From: Homarus americanus
Lineage: Eukaryota > Arthropoda > Malacostraca > Decapoda > Nephropidae
Direction of reading: 5' to 3'
Length of the DNA: 64,000 nucleotides
NCBI RefSeq assembly: GCF_018991925.1
Contig: NW_024727766.1
Location: 25,471 to 89,470 of the forward strand
Both the position numbers and the translations under genes were made by a program. Below are positions 20,628 through 31,180 of the stretch, in pieces. Under the pieces are notes generated by a model. That model worked only from the letters and a program-made list of their open reading frames with translations, was not told the origin of the DNA and did no database searches. Position 1 is the first letter of the stretch. Each line of letters opens with the position of its first letter.

Positions 20628-23600
20628 ATGTCCGGGAACGATCGACTGGAGAACATCAACCCCTTAGTGTTCGCCAAGGCAGAGACGAGGGTAGAGAACG
20701 TGACGGACTGGGACGACGAGGTGTACGATCCCTTTGATGCCCGCGAGGTGTTTGATCTGGTGCGCAACATCAGGGACCCGGAACACCCACTTAGCCTCGA
20801 GGAGTTGAATGTGGTGAGGTGGCTTATTGTGTATGTTTTGACTATACCTACCTACCCTCCTATCTATCTATCTATCTATTTACCTATACAGTATTATCTA
20901 TCTATCTATCTATTTACCTATACAGTATTATCTATCTATCTATCTATTTACCTATACAGTATTATCTATCTATCTATCTATTTACCTATACAGTATTATC
21001 TATCTATCTATCTATTTACCTATACAGTATTATCTATCTATCTATCTATTTACCTATACAGTATTATCTATTTATCTATCTATGTCTATCAATCTATCTA
21101 TCTATCTATATACCACTATAACCACAGGTGTTTATACTAATTAACTCCTCTCTGGCAGGTGTCAGAGAGACAGTGTGAGGTGAGCGATGAGGAGAACTCC
21201 GTCATGGTTCACTTCACCCCCACGATACCTCACTGTAGTATGGCTTCACTCATTGGCCTTAGCATCAGGCTTAAGCTGTTCCAAGCCCTCCCTGCCAGGT
21301 AGGTTGAGAGCATATGTTGGTGGTTATGTGTTGTAGAGGTTGTAATTCTAGTTAGGATAAGTTAGGTTATAGATTAGATTAGATTAGCTTCACCCAAACC
21401 TTTTCAAGTCTCTAACTACAACCTTTATACCTACTTCCGTTCTAAGGGAGGTGTATGCGCCTACTGCAACACACGTACACCTATAGCCCGACTCACGGAT
21501 CTTGAATCTTCCCTTTATGATGTCATCTGGCTCAAAATATCTCTACCACCTATGCCTATTTTTCTTTGTTTCCTATACTGTTCTCCCAACTCTACCAACT
21601 ATTTCGAACTCTTTGACTGTCTCACTTCTTGCCATGAGTCGTTGCTATCCACACACCCCAACACCGAGATCCTCTACCTAGGGGATTTCAATGTTCATCA
21701 CAGAGAGTGGCTTGGCTCTGCAAGGGATGATCCAGGTGGAGCTGAGGTACTCTCTTTTTCCTTACTTTATGATTTGGAACAAATAATCAAACACCTTACA
21801 CGCGTTCCTGATCGACACGATCAACTTGCTAACATTCTTGATCTTTGTTTTACCTCTAACCCCTCACACTATTCATACTCAATTTCTGCCCCCTTTGGGT
21901 CTTCTATATCACAACCTTATTTCTATTAAATCAAACTGGGCACGACCACCTCCCCCACCCCCCTCTAAACGTCAACTATGGCACTATCGGAGGGCAAGCT
22001 GGCAATCCTTGCGAGAATTCTTCACTGACTTTCCTTGGGATGAATGTTGCTTTTCCAATCGGGACGCCTCGGTATGTGTTGACAGCATTGCTGGGGTTAT
22101 ACAGGGCGGTATGAGTGCATTTATCCCATCTTCTACCAAAACTTTCACATTACAATCATGGTTTGATTGCTCCTGCCCTCTTGCTTGCAGGGTGAGAGAT
22201 AGGGCATATCGAGCTATGAAACTATCTCCTCCTCCTATTACCTACACCTCTTTCATTACTTCTAGGAATCGTTGTAAGGCTATTCTTCGTAGGGCCAAGC
22301 GGAATTTTATTAAAAGAAAGACCGCTGTCCTGACTAATTCTTCTTCTAGTAAATCCTTTTGGTCCTTAACCAAAAACATCTGTACTCCTTCTTTTCCTCC
22401 TCTCTTCCGACCTGATAACTCTATAGCCAACTCTCCCCCTGACAAAGCCAACTTCTTTGGCACCTTATTCTCTTCTAATTCCACCTTAGATGATTCCCAC
22501 TCTATCCCTCCTACCCCTTCACTTCCTACTAAATCTATGCACTTTCCTATAATCTCCACTCGCAGGGTTGCCGGTGTGTTATCCAGGTTGGATGTGAGTA
22601 AGGCGAATGGACCAGACGGAATACCCCCTCGTGTTCTGAGGGAGTGTGCTGAAGCTCTGGCCCCTGTGCTTGCTCGCCTCTTTCGCCTCTCCCTCAAAAC
22701 CCAAACTTTTCCTTCTTCATGGAAGCATGCCTTGGTTCAGCCCATCCCAAAGAAGGGTGACCATTCTAATCCCTCTAACTATTGCCCCATTGCCCTAACT
22801 TCATCCCTCTCTAAGATTTTCGAAACTATCTTAAACTCCTATTTTCTCCATCGCCTTGAACGCCTTTCTCTTTTGTCGGATCACCAGTATGGCTTTCGCC
22901 AGGCGAGATCTACTGGTGATCTGCTCTCCTATTGCACCCGTCTTTGGTCATCCTCTCTTAGGGATTATGAGGAAACTTTTGTCGTAGCCCTCGACATCTC
23001 CAAAGCATTTGACAGGGTATGGCACAAGTCTTTGCTTTCTAAACTTCCCTCTCATGGTTTCTCTCCCCCCACTTTGTTTTCTCTTCTCTAGCTTCCTTGA
23101 GAACCGATCCATGGCAGTTGTTGTCGAGGGATCGATCTCTCGCTCTTTCTCTACCAGTAGTGGTGTCCCACAGGGTTCTGTTCTTTCACCAACTCTCTTC
23201 CTTCTTTTTATCAATGATTTACTTCACACTACAACTAATTCTATCCATTCTTATGCTGATGATTCTACTCTTCACTCTTCTTCACATTTTCCCCTTCCTC
23301 CTAACTCTCAAACTAGATCTGTTTCTAGAACTGATATCATTACTTCTATCAATGCGGATCTGTGCAGCACCTCTGAATGGGGAGGTACAAACTTGGTTAA
23401 GTTCGATAGTAATAAAACTCAATATTTACCAATTTCACTTTGTAAATTACACCATCTCCCACCAATTACATTTCAGGACGCTATCATCGTGCCAAATTCT
23501 GAAATAAATATGTTCGGCCTCACCATTTCCTCCAATATGTCCTGGAAATCACACATCGTTAATATAGCTAAAGCTGCCTCCCGAAAGTTGGGAATGCTGT

Positions 23601-24823
23601 ACAGATGTCGTAGCTACTTCACTCCTGAGCAGTTGCTCCAAGTATATAAGGGATTCATTCGTCCTAACTTGGAGTACTGCTCTCATATCTGGGGTGGCTC
23701 TTCTTCTGTCCAATTATTAGATCGGGTGGAATCAAAGGCATTTCGTCTTATTAACTCTCCTCCTTTAGTCGACAATCTCTCTTCCCTTTCTCTTCGCCGC
23801 AATGTTGCTTCACTCTCTCTTTTACAGGTACTTTAACAGGCAATGTTCGGTGGATTTGGCATCCTGTGTACCGCCGGCAAGGCCATGATCTCTTAACACA
23901 CGTCTTGCCCGCGGTGCCCACCGTTTCTCTGTGGATGTCGGTCACACGAGAATAACCCGTTATAGTACCTCTTTCTTTCCTCACACAGCAAACTGTGGAA
24001 TGTTCTGCCTTCTTCTGTGTTTCCATACTTATACAATCTGTCTCACTTTAAATAGCTGGTTTTCCAGCATCTTCGTGGCGTTGATTAACACAGTACAGCT
24101 CCTCCCCGCCTTACGACCTACTCGACTTACGACCACCCTCACCTACTACCTGCCTCAGTCGTACCAAAATTTTGTCAGATTACGTATTTTTGAGTCCCAA
24201 CGTCAGTTCACAGACAAAATTTTCGTTTGTAATTCACTTTAAAATGGCTGGCAAGCTTAAAAGTGAGAGTTCTCGTGGTGCTGAGAAGAAAAAAGAGACA
24301 CCCATTTTTTTTCTAGGTACCCTGTATTATTTAAGCATTTTCGACCTACGACCATATCGACTTCACGACCTGGATTTGGGTCTCTAACCCCGTCGTAAGT
24401 CGGGGTAGAGCTGTATAACCTTTTTTTTCTCTATTTTCATTTTCGTTCTGTTCTTTTTTTTGCCCCCCAGGCCCCGTTGTGGGACCTTCAAATGTATCCG
24501 GGTGGGCTAATTCCCGTATTAAAAAAAAATGTGAGGTTAGGTTATGGATTAGATTGGGTCCTGTTAGGTTAGATTAGATTAGAATATGTTAAGTTAGATT
24601 AGATAAGGATAGGATATGGATAATTTTGTTTAGTGTAGGGCTTTTTTTTGTTTTTTACGGGTATTAGCCCACCCGGGCACAGGTTACTGACCCACAACGG
24701 GGCCTGGGGAAATTTTAATAATAATAATGTTTTATAATAAATAAAATTTATATTAAAAACTACAAAATTAAAAATTAAAATAATAAAATAATAATAACTA
24801 CAATAATAATAACAACACTAATG

Positions 24824-24873
<50 letters not shown>

Positions 24874-26133
24874 GAACCATAAAGAAATACAAATATGAAT
24901 AAAAAAGATCAATAGTGAGAAATAATATATGTATGTTGTGTTGTCAGGGAAACAACTGAGACCCTGCATTTGTGTGTAAATGAGGCAGAAAGACAGATCA
25001 TCAACCTGGGACTTGGTCACATATGGCAGCAGGGTCTACCATTAGACAACACATTATGCTTCTAATGTCTTCCCAGGCGGTAGTACCTCCCTGTTTGGAA
25101 GTAGATTTGGTCATGTTAGGTTATACTGTATTAGATTTTGATGTGTTAGATTACAATATGTTAAGTTAGATTAGGTAAGGATAAGTTATGTTAGGTTAGA
25201 CTGGGTTCAATCATCCAATCAGAGTATCATCCTCGTATCTAAGGGTTATCAACCACAGTCCTCCACTCTACATGTTCTCAGGCTGTTTTTACCAATACTC
25301 TAAGGTTTTTTAACTCTCTGGAGAAACCAGTTTTTAATTTCATTCATCCATACTTATCTCTTCCTTCCCCTGGTCCTCCTACCCTCAACTTTACCCATTA
25401 ATATTTCTGTTATTGTCCCCTCATCCCTAATTATATGACCAATGTATCAATTTTATCTTTTTTTCTGTACATTTTAAGTATTTCTCTTGAAGTTTTTACT
25501 AATCTTAGTATTTCTTCATTTGTTTTCCTGTCAGTGTAGCTTATTCTTAGCATTTGCTTATAACACCACATTTCAAAGACCTCCAACCTCTGTCTGGTGA
25601 AAGTGTCCACGCTTCTGACCCATACGTCAGTCCTCTCGGCAGCCATATTCTCAAATTGAAGTTAATGTCCCTTTTCATTTGGTCTTTTAGATTATTAAAT
25701 GCTGTTATTGTTTGCCCCTTAAATGTTTTGATTTCTTCTGTACATCTACCATCATAACTTTGTTACTTCTCAAACACATAAAATTTTCCACTTGTTTAAG
25801 TTCCCTGTTGCCCACCATAATGAGGTTAGGTTAGGTTGAATTAAATTATTATATGTTGGATTAGATCAGATTAGCAGTAGGATATTTTAATATTGAAGTG
25901 ATATAAGTTAGGGTGGCTAATCTTGAGGTAATAAACTCATCCTCCAACACACTCTGTAACATTGTATCATCACTCGCAGGATCAAGGTAGATGTCCGCAT
26001 TACCCCAGGAACTCACTCCTCAGAACACGCCATTAACAAGCAGCTGAGTGACAAGGAACGTGTGGCTGCTGCTCTAGAAAACCCGCACCTTCTGGAGGTT
26101 ATCAACAAGTGTCTTAACCCACAAGGCCATTAG
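20628..26133 (+). CDS. CIAO2B: Cytosolic iron-sulfur assembly component 2B (MIP18/FAM96B), 3 exons
   Basis: CIAO2B joins CIAO1 and MMS19 in the CIA targeting complex, which hands 4Fe-4S clusters to cytosolic and nuclear apoproteins. Exons: 20628-20813, 21159-21298, 25980-26133 (stop TAG), 159 residues against about 163 in human. Exon 1: [46 protein letters not shown]. Exon 2: [20 protein letters not shown], which holds the conserved Cys of the DUF59/MIP18 fold. Exon 3: [39 protein letters not shown]. Junctions: aatg|gtgagg after LEELNV, ggcag|gtgtca, gccag|gtaggt, cgcag|gatcaag; the third exon is joined in phase 2. Frame is clean throughout, so the gene is probably functional. An out-of-frame ATG at 20605 precedes the start. 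Intron 1 holds a 34-bp tandem repeat; intron 2 (4.7 kb) is mostly transposons. The paralogue CIAO2A is excluded by the better match to LEELNVV and PLSLEEL. Confidence 0.96.
20850..21110. repeat. 34-bp tandem repeat in CIAO2B intron 1
   Basis: Six or so copies of a 34-bp unit made of (TATC)n plus TTTACCTATACAGTAT, ending in a plain (TATC)n run. It fills most of the 345-bp intron. Reading through the exon 1 donor into it gives a false Ser-Ile-Tyr-Leu extension. Confidence 0.95.
21400..23836 (+). pseudogene. LINE 1 ORF2: endonuclease fragment and reverse transcriptase
   Basis: Three plus-strand frames follow each other. About 21400-21929: C-terminal part of the apurinic-type endonuclease ([15 protein letters not shown], then [13 protein letters not shown]). 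21826-23091: linker and first half of the reverse transcriptase, with [49 protein letters not shown], and motif [20 protein letters not shown]. 23009-23836: motif [21 protein letters not shown], catalytic YADDSTLH, then [20 protein letters not shown] and [13 protein letters not shown]. Two frame shifts (near 21900 and 23085), so this copy is dead. The frames at 22242-22697 and 22948-23214 on the other strand are shadows. Confidence 0.92.
24096..24413 (+). mobile_element. Tigger MITE of the 10735-13620 family in the LINE 3' UTR
   Basis: 318 bp, ends CAGCTCCTCCCCGCCTTACG and GTCGTAAGTCGGGGTAGAGCTG (22-bp right end; first 20 given by its inverse), TA on both sides. The interior decodes to [20 protein letters not shown], matching in reverse complement the transposase N-terminus near 13315-13375, so it is an internal deletion derivative of that family. 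Interrupts the LINE 3' UTR exactly at a TA in 'cacagTAtaacc'. Confidence 0.88.
24648..25110 (-). repeat. SINE-like repeat with LINE 1 tail (copy 1)
   Basis: Read on the minus strand: a body at 24880-25110 ('ggtactaccgcctgggaaga', then 'agaagcataatgtgttgtct', then 'gaccaagtcccaggttgatg'), an (ATT)n tract, then the GC-rich module of the LINE 1 terminus at 24655-24712 and a T-run on the plus strand (A tail). The same order occurs at 53062-53410. The reading frame at 24775-25020 belongs to the repeat. TTAGG/TTAGATTAG-rich sequence flanks both sides. Confidence 0.7.
25250..25790 (-). pseudogene. RTE-type LINE, C-terminal fragment
   Basis: The minus-strand frame at 25431-25646 decodes to [46 protein letters not shown], which is the conserved 'FEMWCYRRMLRISWTDRVTNEEVL' region just past the reverse transcriptase in RTE-like endonuclease/reverse transcriptases. 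The catalytic domains are absent. Antisense to CIAO2B, inside intron 2. Distinct from LINE 1 and LINE 2 of this window. Confidence 0.82.
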
Positions 26134-26838
26134 GAACCAACTACTTGATCAGAATTAAGAGAAATTATTATATTGGTAAATGTAAGATTTTTTTTTAGTG
26201 TACTTTATACAGAAAAATTTGTAGGTACAGTACAGTATAGTACAGTAACTAAAAGTAATTGTATTGTAGCTAAATGGGATTTCTTGAAGAATCTCAACAC
26301 AGCTTATATCACCTAATGATTAACCAACCTAATGTTAACCTAACCTCATGCTGGAATAAGCTAGGGCGGAGATTCTCCAGGTGATCTGCAAGCAAAAGAC
26401 TGACCCCCTTGATTTATGATAAACTTTGCTGGCTCACAGGTGGTTACACAGATGGTCACACAAGTGGATTTATTGAGATTTTTTCACAGAAACAGATCTG
26501 GAATCTCCTTCACTCACACCAACAGAAGACATCTTCATATCTTGAGTGAAAAGAAAAGCAAAACAAAGTCACATATAAACGAACATAATTTTTAACCTCA
26601 TTCATATTACTTTGACAGTCAGTACTATTACTGTTATTACTCCAAACATAAATAATAATAATAATAATAATTAACGGTTTATTGAAAAAGTTCTGCAGCC
26701 CGAAGGCTGAAAATATACATTGGGCATAAATGACTTATTACATACATTGGTGGTTTAACAAAAGCCTTCATTAGAGAAAGGTAAAGGAACATACAGTGAA
26801 CATACAGATTAATGTAGGTGTTGAACAGCAAAAACGTA
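26134..26838. other. CIAO2B 3' flank, no gene recognised
   Basis: Likely 3' UTR and downstream DNA. No AATAAA close to the stop was noted apart from AT-rich sequence at 26150-26200. A short (AAT)n tract lies at 26650-26672. Scattered TTAGG-like and AACCT-like words occur near 26320-26345. No domain-bearing frame. Confidence 0.6.
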
Positions 26839-26839
26839 G

Positions 26840-27358
26840 TGTAGTAACTCCCTCCCAGATGGTGTTAGGAGGGACCTCACGTGGTGTAGTAGTTCCCTCA
26901 CAGATGGTGTTATGAGGGGCCTCACGTGGTGTAGTAATTCCCTCACAGATGGTGTTATGAGGGGCCTCACGTGGTGTAGTAATTCCCTCACAGATGGTGT
27001 TATGAGGGGCCTCACGTGGTGTAGTAATTCCCTCACAGATGGTGTTATGAGGGGCCTCACGTGGTGTAGTAATTCCCTCACAGATGGTGTTATGAGGGGC
27101 CTCACGTGGTGTAGTAATTCCCTCACAGATGGTGTTATGAGGGGCCTCCGTGGTGTAGTAATTCCCTCACAGATGGTGTTATGAGGGGCCTCACGTGGTG
27201 TAATTCCCTCACAGATGGTGTATGAGGGGCCTCACGTGGTGTAGTAATTCCCTCACAGATGGTGTTATGAGGGGCCTCATGTGGTGTAGTAATTCCCTCA
27301 CAGATGGTGTTATGAGGGGCCTCACGTGGTGTAGTAATTCCCTCACAGATGGTGTTAT
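26840..27358. repeat. 45-bp minisatellite
   Basis: About 11-12 copies of a 45-bp unit (GTAGTAATTCCCTCACAGAT then GGTGTTATGAGGGGCCTCAC then GTGGT), with a few short units. Because 45 is a multiple of 3, both strands give open frames with a 15-residue period (RELLHHVRPLITPSV); these are artefacts. 27359-27825 contains nothing recognised. Confidence 0.97.
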
Positions 27359-27825
27359 ATGAGTGAGGTGTGGTTCCAGGCCTTCCTATCGTAGACGGAT
27401 TAACACATCGCTGGTAGTTGGGTCTCATGGGCCATTATCACTGGGTACCTGGGACCTCACTGTGTGAAAGGTCAACTTGGGTACCACTGTTACTGTTGAG
27501 TTGTTCTCACTGACTTAAGCACTGTTCACCACTGTTCACCTCTGTTTAACACTGGTTCCATTTCTTTCCTAAATGAAATAGTGACTTCTGGCGTGAACTT
27601 GTTGATATTCCGGTGGGGAGGAGGGTTCAGGGGAGGGAGTTGGTATGGGCCAACATAGCAGTTGACCTGGCTGCTCTGAGAGGAGCGCCAGGTACGTCTT
27701 GACCCTTTCTCATAACTAAATAATGTCAGGATTTTTTCATTTGAGTACCAGATGACAGGAATAAACAATAATGGGGTGAATTATAATGTGATCTTTCTAG
27801 GAATGTTATATTGGTCTGTTGGTTA

Positions 27826-29282
27826 TACTGTCCTCCATCTTCCTGTGATCTTCCTCCTTCCTCCTGTGATCTTCCTCCTTCCTCCTGTGATCTTCCTCCA
27901 TCTTCCTGTGATCTTCCTCCTTCCTCTTGTGATCTTCCTCCTTCCTCCTGTGATCTTCCTCCTTCCTCTTGTGATCTTCCTCCTTCCTCCTGTGATCTTC
28001 CTCCTTCCTCCTGTGATCTTCCTCCTTCCTCCTGTAGTCTTCCTCCTTCCTCCTGTGATCTTCCTCCTTCCTCCTGTGATCTTTGTCCATCCTCCTGTAA
28101 TCTTCCTCCTTCCTCCTGTGATCTTCCTCCTTCCTCCATCCTCCTGTGATCTTCCTCCTTCCTCCTGTGATCCTCCTTCCTCCTGTGATCTTCCTCTTTC
28201 CTCCTGTGATCTTCCTCCTTCCTCCTATGATCCTCCTTCCTCCTGTGATCTTCCTCCCTTCCTCCATCCTCCTGTGATCTTCCTCCTTCCCTCCTTCTCC
28301 TGTGATCTTCCTCCATCCTCCTGTGATCTTCCTCCTTCCTCCCTGTGATCTTCCTCCCCTCCTGTGATCTTCCTCCTTCCTCCCATCCTCCTGTGATCTT
28401 CCTCCATCCTCCTGTGATCTTCCTCCATCCTCCTGTGATCTTCCTCCCCTTCCTCCTGTGATCTTCCTCCCTTCCTCCTGTAGTCTTCCTCCTTCCTCCT
28501 GTTCTTCCTCCTTCGCCTGTGATCTTCCTCCATCCTCCTGTGATGCTTCCATCCTCCTGTGATCTTCCTCCATCTTCCTGTGATCTTCTTCCATCCTCCT
28601 ATGATCTTCCTCCATCCTCCTGTGATCTTCCTCCTTCCTCCTGTGATCTTCCTCCATCTTCCTGTGATCTTCCTTAATTCTCCTGTGATCTTCCTCCATC
28701 CTCCTATGATCTTCCATCCTCCTGTGATCTTCCTCCATCTTCCTGTGATCTTCTTCCATCCTCCTATGATCTTCCTCCATCCTCCTGTGATCTTCCTCCT
28801 TCCTCCTGTGATCTTCCTCCATCTTCCTCCATCTTCCTGTGATCTTCCTTAATTCTCCTGTGATCTTCCTCCATCCTCCTATGATCTTCCATCCTCCTGT
28901 GATCTTCCTCCATCTTCCTGTGATCTTCTTCCATCCTCCTATGATCTTCCTCCATCCTCCTGTGATCTTCCTCCTAATCTTCCTCCCTTAATTCTCCTGT
29001 GATCTTCCTCCATCCTCCTATGATCTTCCATCCTCCTGTGATCTTCCTCCATCTTCCTGTGATCTTCTTCCATCCTCCTATCTTCCTGTGATCTTCCTCC
29101 TTCCTCCTGTGATCTTCCTCCATCTTCCTGTGATCTTCCTTAATTCTCCTGTGATCTTCTTCCATCCTCCTATGATCTTCCATCCTCCTGTGATCTTCCT
29201 CCATCTTCCTGTGATCTTCTTCCATCCTCCTATGATCTTCCATCCTCCTATGATCTTCCATCCTCCTGTGATCTTCCTCCAT
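27826..29282. repeat. 21-bp polypyrimidine minisatellite
   Basis: About 1.45 kb of a 21-bp unit, TGTGATCTTCCTCCTTCCTC plus C, with 15-, 18- and 21-bp variants and higher-order blocks (28560-29280). Strongly strand-asymmetric: plus strand is pyrimidine-rich, minus strand purine-rich. The 7-residue periodic frames (EEDHRRK on the minus strand, up to 338 codons) are by-products of a unit divisible by three. It ends exactly where the solo LTR at 29283 starts. Confidence 0.97.
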
Positions 29283-30635
29283 AATATTCAAATCCACCGC
29301 ACTTGTAGAATCTCAGGAGAGACGTGTTTTTCCCATCCGTTTTACACTCAGGATCACTCCCAGTAAGTCCCGCCTTCGAACACAGTTGTCACTACGTTTA
29401 TTGCACTCTCTTCTGGCAAACGTAACCTTGAATTAGTCTGTGTAAATTAACTTTAGCAATTCACCAGACCTTTGTCAACTGAGGGTCATCCTTGAATGAG
29501 TAACAGTTAAATTGTTTGTAATTTCTGTCATTGCGTGAGTAGCGATCGCTGGCAACTCAGGGGTATATAAACCAGTGCGAGGCGGGAGGAGTAGACCTCC
29601 CGTATCACCTCTCACCTTCGTTTTCAGATCGAGGGGGGGCTTAAGTGAAACCCACCGGTCGCTCGGAGCCGGTGGATACCCAGCAGTAGTCAATATAGGA
29701 GTGATGGCGCTGATTCGGCATGATTAATCGGCTCTACTCTACCTCGTGGGCCGAGGACTCCAGACCCGCCTCGTGTCAGAGTGTAACCGACCACAACAGC
29801 AGTTGTTAGAGGCACCAATGCTATACCCTGGAACAGGCCTTGGAGTTATGGTCCACAGTGTGGTCGTATGTGTTTGTTAATAATTACCCCATGTTGGGTG
29901 GTGGACCCATGTCGGTGTTTGTATCAGTATTAGTGTATTGGGAGTAAGGACAAGGAACTGGTCCTGCGATGTAATGTAAGGTGACACCAGTTATTGTGTG
30001 CACGGTAAGAGTGTAATGTCTGAATAATTGCTGTTGAGTAAATAGGAAAATAAGGAAACAAGTACATAAGAAATACAGAGTCTGCAATAGGCCCAGTAGT
30101 TGAGCCTGGTAGTTATATGTTAATAACATCTATTTTCCCCTTAGATTTTATATTAATAAGATTTAAGCTGCCATGCACAGGCCAACCGGCTTATTGCAGA
30201 CTCCTTAATTTCTTATGTTCTTATGTTCTTTGATTTTATATTAATAAACTTGTTCTTTGAGAATTTTAGGAGTATTCATTTCTCCCACAGTAGTTACCTT
30301 TATTTCCGTCCAAGTGACCCTGATATCAGAATTACACTACCCATGTGCCTAGACCATCGACATGCTACCAAGAAGAACTGTGGTTAGGTAGTACCAAAAA
30401 TGAACTGAAGTGAGTAGAAGGAATATTTCAAAGAACTAAGACATGTTGTGGTTTCACCCTTCTTTTCCCTTATCGATCTGGTCAATGAAAAACCTAACCC
30501 AATGCCTAGTCCACTCTGCCCGCTACCTAACGAGTGACATACTGTCCAGAGGGGGTCTGGTGGCAGCGACCCTTAGAAATTAAGATTAGATTTAAGTATT
30601 CCCCCTTAGGATTAGTGACCCCAGTCTGGCAGTAT
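29283..30635 (+). mobile_element. Solo LTR, 5'-truncated (copy II)
   Basis: Starts with 'ataatattcaaatccaccgc', corresponding to a point about 60 bp inside the LTR of the 39930-47525 element family, and ends GACCCCAGTCTGGCAGTAT like that LTR. The middle matches 43918-45003 (inverted) and 225-1345. The first ~60 bp (TGTACTGCGCACATC...) are missing, replaced by the 21-bp minisatellite. Contains TATATAA near 29563 in the region that could act as LTR promoter. No internal coding sequence attached. Confidence 0.72.
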
Positions 30636-30663
30636 AACTTGGATAATTTGTAAGTAACAGAAC

Positions 30664-31180
30664 TCACGATAGCTCGTAATGGATTGTTAACTTGTGTGTT
30701 CTGATCAACCCATACATATAAGGTAAAGTGGGATTGATTTGAGAGAGCTGTTTGATGAGATCGGGGTTCTTTTTCAATAACATCTTCATTTTGGAATTAG
30801 ATAACTTATTTATATTTTCCAGGGGATCTTTCGTAAGCTCACAATACGTGCTTTCATCACTTAGTAATGAATTCATCTTATCATTGTAGTAACTTTTATC
30901 CAAATTACAATAGCATTAGACTTATCAGCCTTAGTAATATGGATATTCTTATTTCTTTTCAAGTTTATCAAAGCTGTTTCAAATCTTTTTGGAATGTTTC
31001 AAACAAATTTCTTATGTAAAACACTATGTATACAACCGTTAGCTGTGGAAATATCTTCATTTGTAACATCTAACGACTTCTTCTTTTCCAGGTTGATTAT
31101 GCCTTTAGCAATAGTAAGCGGATTAATGCACCGTTGAGTGATAGAAACTTCCTACCAATATAAAGACCACGGTCATACAC
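30664..31180 (-). pseudogene. Penelope-like element, reverse transcriptase N-terminal fragment
   Basis: Minus-strand reading from about 31180 down: ALTDVYDRGLYIGRKFLSLN, a stretch with frame shifts including KNIHITKADKSNAI, then LDKSYYNDKMNSLLSDESTY and LLKKNPDLIKQLSQINPTLP, YMYGLIRTHK. This is the conserved N-terminal part of Penelope reverse transcriptases (the 'ITKADKGNAVVILDK..Y' and 'YGlpKtHK' motifs). The catalytic YADD region and the GIY-YIG domain are absent here. Broken by several frame shifts. Confidence 0.8.

Larger units (their letters stand above)
21385..24530 (+). mobile_element. LINE 1 family: 5'-truncated non-LTR retrotransposon in CIAO2B intron 2
   Basis: Same orientation as the host gene. 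Contains part of an endonuclease, a reverse transcriptase, a 3' UTR interrupted by the MITE at 24096-24413, and a 3' terminus at 24468-24530 consisting of the GC-rich module and an A-rich tail. The empty MITE site is visible in the second copy (50100-50120), which reads through 'aacacagtataacc'. 5' truncation near 21385, typical of target-primed reverse transcription. Other copies: 50008-53045 (minus, interrupted) and 56858-57190 (minus, fragment). Clade: Jockey/CR1 group; not resolved further. Confidence 0.88.

Noticed and set aside
22242..22697. 151-codon antisense frame in the LINE
   Set aside because: Shadow of the reverse-transcriptase frame on the other strand.
24530..25220. Telomeric or subtelomeric TTAGG array
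   Set aside because: GTTAGGTTA and TTAGATTAG words are scattered and irregular, not a uniform (TTAGG)n array.
27752..29366. Long Glu/Arg- and Pro/Ser-rich frames up to 338 codons
   Set aside because: Periodic translation of the 21-bp array; open on both strands.
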